A DNA stretch of 64,000 nt from Ctenosaura bakeri (Eukaryota; Chordata; Lepidosauria; Squamata; Iguanidae), in the NCBI GenBank assembly GCA_948474755.1, contig CAOLHI010000060.1, positions 868,001 to 932,000 of the forward strand, in the 5' to 3' direction. This document shows positions 58,442 to 64,000 of the stretch, piece by piece. The first letter of the stretch is position 1. The number at the start of each line of letters is the position of its first letter. A model generated the notes under the pieces. It ran no database searches, was not told where the DNA came from, and saw only the letters and a program-made list of their open reading frames with translations. The position numbers and the translations under genes are program-made.

Positions 58442-59338
58442 TGTTACTGCAGTTTAGGCCTACTTGGAGATACCACTAGATATCATTTCGATATCAATAA
58501 TTTGGCTCTCTTCTACCACCCCTCTCCACATGTTTTTGAGGCCCCTGGACAAGCACAGAACTAGGCTCAGTCACTAATTGCTGAACATTCCATTCTCCAC
58601 CCAGGCAGATCAGAAATAGTCAGATCCTTGCTTTAGGAGACCTCTCTGTAAACACCCTCATTATGTATGCACACTATTTACTAAGGACTCCCTCCCCCGA
58701 GTAGGCACCCTGGCACGCTGAATACTCAACTGCCAAGCACTGAGCAATTGCATACTGACTAACGCTTTGTCAATTTGGACTTAATCATGTTAAATTCTGA
58801 CCTTTCCAAAGCTTTGTCCCGCTCCTAAATCACATTGTTTTCCCCAAGTATGGCATAGCCCGCAGTCATATTTCTCCCTATAAAAACCCCTGATTCTGAG
58901 ACCAACCTCAGATTGCTCCTGAGTTCCTGACCGCCTTGTTGCTGCTTTGCTTGGCGAGCTTCCCCTCACGTGCTGAAATATATCGCACCCCAGCATCGCT
59001 CTCTATCTTCTTTCCAGGCTCCAGGAACAGGTTCCATATCACCCAAATCAACTATCCCTCTGAAAATCCTGCTATCATACTCACATCTTTATTTTCCTTA
59101 GTTATCTGTGTGCGTGTGTTGCTTACATTGTGTGCCTGTGTTTAATAAAGATCATTCGTTATTTTCAACACAGTTTGCTCCTTAACTTGACCTGACCCCG
59201 TAAACATTGGGTTACAAGACCCTGCTGTGTTACCCTGCCTCTCGTAGTGCCAACCAGTGCTCTTGATTAATTTCCCCATCTTGTAATTGTAAGGTTATTT
59301 TGGTGTCCCTCCCGGGACCCCCAGTAAACAGGGTAACA
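58442..59338 (+). mobile_element. Solo LTR, TGTTAC family, 897 bp, exact 4-bp TSD
   Basis: Starts TGTTACTGCAG and ends AACAGGGTAACA. The flanks CAAT at 58438-58441 and 59339-59342 are an exact 4-bp TSD. A TATA box (CCCTATAAAAACC) lies at about 58872-58884 and TTTAATAAAG, a poly(A) signal, at about 59141-59150. The U5 phrase TGACCCCGTAAACATTGGG matches the LTRs at 9971 and 46262, but the U3 does not. No viral genes attached. Confidence 0.9.
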
Positions 59339-59342
59339 CAAT

Positions 59343-60017
59343 CAATAAGCAGACAGAGAGACTGATCATTAACTCTTTTCAAGTGACCTAGGAAGGTAGA
59401 AGTAAAAGGTGAGAACAGCAGGGACATTCTCTATTTACACTTGGTATTCTGTCTCACAGGATGTTGAGTGTTTCATGATATGTACCTGTGAGATAGGGTG
59501 GCCAGCTGTTTTTTAATGGAGAAGATCATTCACAGGGCCAGATAGAAGATAATTTTTAAAAGTGACAAACATTTTTCCTCCACAAGTGTAGTCATGACAA
59601 TAGCTTAAATCTTATTTTAGCTGACTCCAAGCCCTCCTCCATAGTGTGATTCCCAGTGCGGGTTCAGGTATATATTATTTTCTTGAAAGGACTAAATTCT
59701 GGAAGGTAGGGGAGTTTTTGTTTTTTTTAAGTACTCAATGACCATTTCTTCAAGAGACACCCAGAACAGCAGTCTTATGTAGGTCAATCAAAAGTCTGAT
59801 TTCTATAAAGAAAACTGTAAGATTTGCTTACTCAGGGCAAAGTTTTAGGCTCATATGTACCAGGACAAGAAATCCATAAGACATTGTTACTGAGATCGGT
59901 CAATATTGCTCAGAGAGTCAGAAGACATAGGGTATAAGAAACAAAGGTGGGAACAGAGACAGAAAGGAAGGCTAACTAGTTGTTCTTTTCCTTACTAATT
60001 TGTCTTCCTGAGATTCA
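59343..60017. other. Unclassified non-coding sequence
   Basis: Nothing recognised. Confidence 0.5.
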
Positions 60018-60218
60018 GGCCACTTCTATTCTACACTGTTATAGTGCTATTATTCCATTTTCAATATCCTTGGAATTCTGGGATTTGTAGTTTACTGAGG
60101 CCAAAGAGCTCTCTGGCTGAGAATTCTAAATGCCTCTCCCTAAACTACAAACCCCAGGGTTCCATAGGATGTTGAAAATGGAATAATAGTGCTATAACAG
60201 TGTAGTGTGGAAATGGCT
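60018..60218. mobile_element. Palindromic MITE (family C), 201 bp, TCA duplicated
   Basis: Starts GGCCACTTCTATTCTACACTG and ends TGTGGAAATGGCT. Flanks TCA at 60015-60017 and 60219-60221 give a 3-bp TSD. Full-length hairpin structure. Confidence 0.9.
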
Positions 60219-60251
60219 TCAGCTGGCAGCTGGGGATGGAAAGAATATCCA

Positions 60252-60290
60252 GTTTTGTTTTGTTTTGTTTTGTTTTGTTTTGTTTTGTTT
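60252..60290. repeat. (TTTTG)n microsatellite
   Basis: About eight uninterrupted TTTTG units just after the MITE that ends at 60218. Confidence 0.95.
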
Positions 60291-63200
60291 GAAATGATTG
60301 AAAAATGTGTTTCTCAAGTATTGAGAAATTCTGGTGATTAAAATCCTGGAGTGATGAGAATCTTTACAGCAGAGGACTTCCTTCATGCCTGGTTCTTTTG
60401 CACAGAAAACAACATTTTTCTGAACAGGAATCACCCTCTTCTACACAGAAGATAATCATTCTCTGGATAAATATTCTTTTTTTGCAGAAAAGTCTGTTTT
60501 CTGAACAGAAAATGCTGCTATTGGGGACTTATTCTATGCAAAATTCATATGTGGATGTTTGCATATGAATCATGATGTAAAAGGCTGTTTCCAGTGCAGA
60601 AAGTGGTGTTTTGCATACCAAACAACCATGTGCAAATTGTGCTGATCCCATGTTGCAAATGGTCTTTGAAAACTAAACAGTTTTCAAGACAGTGGGAAGA
60701 AAATAGCTAAAATTATATATTGCTTCATTCACAAAGAAAATTTGTGAAGAACAACATTTCTGCAGATCTTAGACATTTTGGAGGACACATGTTCCATATA
60801 CCAGTGACAGACTATGTTCATTCCCATGCCTTTTACCTGAGTATTGGTGCCAAAGCCCCGTCTTAGCCTACACATTTGCACCTTGGATTAAAAATGTAAA
60901 ATTTGATATGCATTTGCCATTTTTACAAGCAATATAAACAATATCTACCCATTACTATCCCCAATGCAAGAGACCAACAAACATTCTGTCTATGAGCACA
61001 GGAGCTGGGACAAGTATTTTTAACACATGTGATGATGAATGTAATTTTTAATGAAATTTGAATCTCAAGAGATGGGAATGGCTGGCAGCAAAAACAGGGT
61101 GATTTTTGTGTATAATCATAATTCCTATAAATCCTAAGTGATGGTTGGCACTACCATGTAGCAAGGTGAAAGCAGCACCAGCTGGAGAGAGGAGGATGAA
61201 GTACAAGCCCAGAGTACTTTGTGTGATCACTCAGATAGCTTCTCTTGACAAAAGGTCTTCTGTGGGCTACCATGGCATTACATATGGCCTAATGCTTGTT
61301 TGGATGAAATACAGAGTCCAGCTTGGCGCCCTTCCCTGTAAAATATCTAAATAATGTATTATTCTTATATTCAATGAATAAAGAACTAGGATGTATACTC
61401 CATCCCAAATCAAATATCCAAACCTCAGATGGAGTGACCTCTGTAGTACTCTACTAATCTACATTAGCCCAACGTGGAAGAGGGCAAGATACTTTATGCA
61501 TGACACCCAGTATGCCCAAAATGAAGAAGCACCTGGGGATGTGCATCCAACAACAATCTAAAAACTAGCCAGATCATGCACCCAAATCTGTAGAGGCATG
61601 GCATGCCTGCCCTATCTTTACTTGGCCACAAAGCACTCATATTGACGATGGTCCCATGTCCACAGAAGCCAATGGCCAGTATGCCCTCCCTACACACACA
61701 CACCAAACAAACAAACAAACAAACAAAAGTTAAGGTAACATTTGAGGGAGACTGTCTTTTATGTGATGCCACAGCATAATATTTAGTCCAATGATGTTTG
61801 GTGGCATGAGATACTGACAAAACAGCAATACCCAAAGATTACAGACTGGAGATAGGTATCACCCATAAAAGGTCTGGGCCACCCAAATCATACATCTAAA
61901 CCACCAAGGGAGTGTCCTTATTAAACTGGTATACCAGCTCATCTGTTCCAATGCTTCAAGCACATAGATACTTTAAAGTATGATACTTGTAAGATTACAG
62001 TACTTATTGGACATAGAGATGACAGTCACACGGTAGACGTGCACCTATAATAAAATTTGGGTCACTGGAGATATACATTCAGGCATCTAGCACAGTGTTC
62101 TGAAGGTCTGGCATACTGTTATATTCATCACAGTTTGAGGGGATCATCTGAGGTACCATCAAGTACCTGCGGTTATGCCAATAAAAACATGATATTGGCT
62201 TATACCAATAACAGCATAAATGATTTAGAACTGGGAGAGCATCTCAAACAAAGCTTTGGTCCATCTCAAATTTGGTCCAATGTTTGCTGTGATGCCATTT
62301 CAAACAAAGTGCCTCCTAGTAAATAATACCCAATGCACACAGAAGTGAATGCACCTTGAAATAAGTTTGAAGGCACCACAAATCAAACAGCTAAGTTTCC
62401 AAAGTGGTGTCTTCTACAACTGGCTACCATTGCACCAAAACCATTCTTCAGCTTGGTATTGTCACATTCATGGGCTCATGACCACTAATTGTGGTATGAA
62501 GTACTTTGTTGAGGAAAGCAAAAAGTAGCCTGCAATACATGGAACATATTTCATGACAGTTGCATTTCTTTATTCTAGATGAAATCTCAGTTCACATACT
62601 TGAAAATAGAATCATGCTACTTCAAAGATTTCTAGTACTTCTGAAGCAAGTTGATTGATTAAAGACAATGAGGTAAAGCAGCATCTGTCTTAAAGAATGT
62701 CAGAGTTCCTTAAAGATACTCCACTAACACAGATGACTTTTAGACAATACAAAATGCACTCATTCTATGAGGAAAAACATCTTTGAGGGGGTAGTTTTTC
62801 AAAAGAATACAGACCAAGTTTTGTATGCTGAAGGAATGACAAATCTTAATGGCAACCAAGGCCAACAACTCTTGAATGGAGTCAGAAGCTTTTTTTAACT
62901 AATTGTATGCAGAGACCTTTTCAAGTGCCACAATGCCTTATTTACAAAGACATGAAGTAAACTGTTTTCAAGAGCGATTTAACCCTAATAACATTAGTAC
63001 TATGTGATAGCTTCTACATGATGAACTAATGCAATAAACAGAACAAATGCCCAGGTTTCCATTTGAAGTTTACCATGATCATCTTTAGGTCCATCAGATC
63101 TGCTTATCTCTCATGCAGTATCAATTCACACATAACCAAGAAATCGGTAGATTATTTGCAGGTTATTAATTTTTGATGTTAACATCAGATCAAAGATGGT

Positions 63201-63392
63201 GTACATAGTACTCCCCACCCAAGAGAATTGTCTCATGCTATTTAAGCAACACTTTGTAGTGAAACAGTTACTTGTGTATTTAAAGACATGCTGTAGGATT
63301 TTATATTACACAGTCAACATTCACACTCTTTTTGTTTTGCCATTGTCTACATGCATTAATTTAAATTTCTCATCTAAGTGTTTTGGGACCTT
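60291..63392. other. Long unclassified stretch
   Basis: A CA run followed by CAAA repeats lies at 61691-61728. From about 61400 to 62520 the sequence has a less AT-biased, phrase-like character that suggests an old repeat or decayed retrosequence, but I could not identify it in any frame. No intact coding region. Confidence 0.4.
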
Positions 63393-63394
63393 GC

Positions 63395-63435
<41 letters not shown>

Positions 63436-63485
63436 CCACCACCACCACCATCACCACCACCACCACCACTATCTTCATCATCATT
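63393..63485. repeat. (CAT)n / (CAC)n trinucleotide repeat
   Basis: A run of CAT triplets passes into CAC triplets with scattered CAT. Frames here give polyserine, polyhistidine or polyproline and are not genes. Confidence 0.95.
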
Positions 63486-64000
63486 TTCAAATCGTTATAA
63501 ATCATTCAGTATCTCATGATTTCAAAAGATATAATATGAAAGCACAACAAGAGAATATACAATATAAAAATATGATACATAAAATCAAGACACAATATTC
63601 TCCCTCACAAAATAGATGGTAGTCTGGACTATACTGGGAAGACTGACAAAAATATGAAAGTCTTCAAAATACATTGACAAATACAAATTGCTGAAACACA
63701 TCCAATACTGTACAGAATAGAAGGTGCCATCCAACTCACCACACCTATATATTTTGATGCAGAGAATATTTGTTTATATGCATGAATATTATTTCTTATC
63801 AGAGTAAATTTGTAATTCTATGGGTATTCTATATAAGAAACTGCTGAAAGCAGAGAAACAAGCAGTAATGATGTTACCCTTTTACTTACTAGATGACAGA
63901 CTAGATGACACCTCATCCATTCTATGAAGCCAATAGAAGTACCAATGAACCTTGCTGCATCAGTGATGACTAGAAAATATCCTTAACTTCCTTTGAGGGA
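63486..64000. other. Unclassified AT-rich sequence
   Basis: Nothing recognised up to the end of the window. Confidence 0.5.

Noticed and set aside
63383..63622. Histidine-rich or serine-rich small protein
   Set aside because: The frames are produced by the CAT/CAC microsatellite and differ in every frame.

Overview
The window reads as a vertebrate, gene-poor, AT-rich intergenic or intronic stretch from a squamate reptile, most likely an iguanian lizard. That attribution is an inference from the repeat content: CR1, L2-type, BovB/RTE-type and L3-like LINEs, a tRNA-derived SINE with an ACAAC tail, a Penelope-type palindrome, endogenous-retrovirus-type solo LTRs and many short terminal-inverted-repeat elements. 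I found no convincing host protein-coding exon, rRNA, stand-alone tRNA gene or CRISPR array. All longer reading frames are either decayed transposon proteins or chance frames in biased sequence.

Layout. 1-4850: mostly unclassified sequence with two SINEs. 4855-7225: a CR1 3' end broken by two CpG-rich inverted-repeat elements, the first of which is itself broken by a solo LTR. 7307-8081: a palindromic MITE split by a second solo LTR. 9371-9558: a near-perfect palindrome with decayed hammerhead-ribozyme cores. 9724-12560: an L2-like LINE (minus strand; endonuclease and RT recognisable) split by a solo LTR at 9971-10850. 13366-13797 and 19084-19508: further CpG-rich elements. 17805-18175 and 25650-25855: L3/CR1-like tails. 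26201-27506: an inverted-repeat element carrying a twin-primed L1 insertion. 30305-31255: a BovB-type LINE 3' end split by another inverted-repeat element. 35385-60218: scattered palindromic MITEs, L2 and CR1 fragments, and further solo LTRs at 46262, 47212 and 58442. The end has a long CAT/CAC microsatellite.

The main value of the window is as a transposon stratigraphy. Target-site duplications (TSDs) and nested insertions are readable directly, so relative ages and TSD lengths can be assigned: 3 bp for the inverted-repeat elements, 4-5 bp for the LTRs and about 17 bp for L1. The most unusual signals are a CpG-rich non-autonomous element family that carries a conserved splice-donor-like motif, the hammerhead-bearing palindrome, LTRs that share a U5 but not a U3, and a minisatellite built from GGCCCAATTGGGGCCT-like units. 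Nothing in the window shows the genes of a new multi-gene system.
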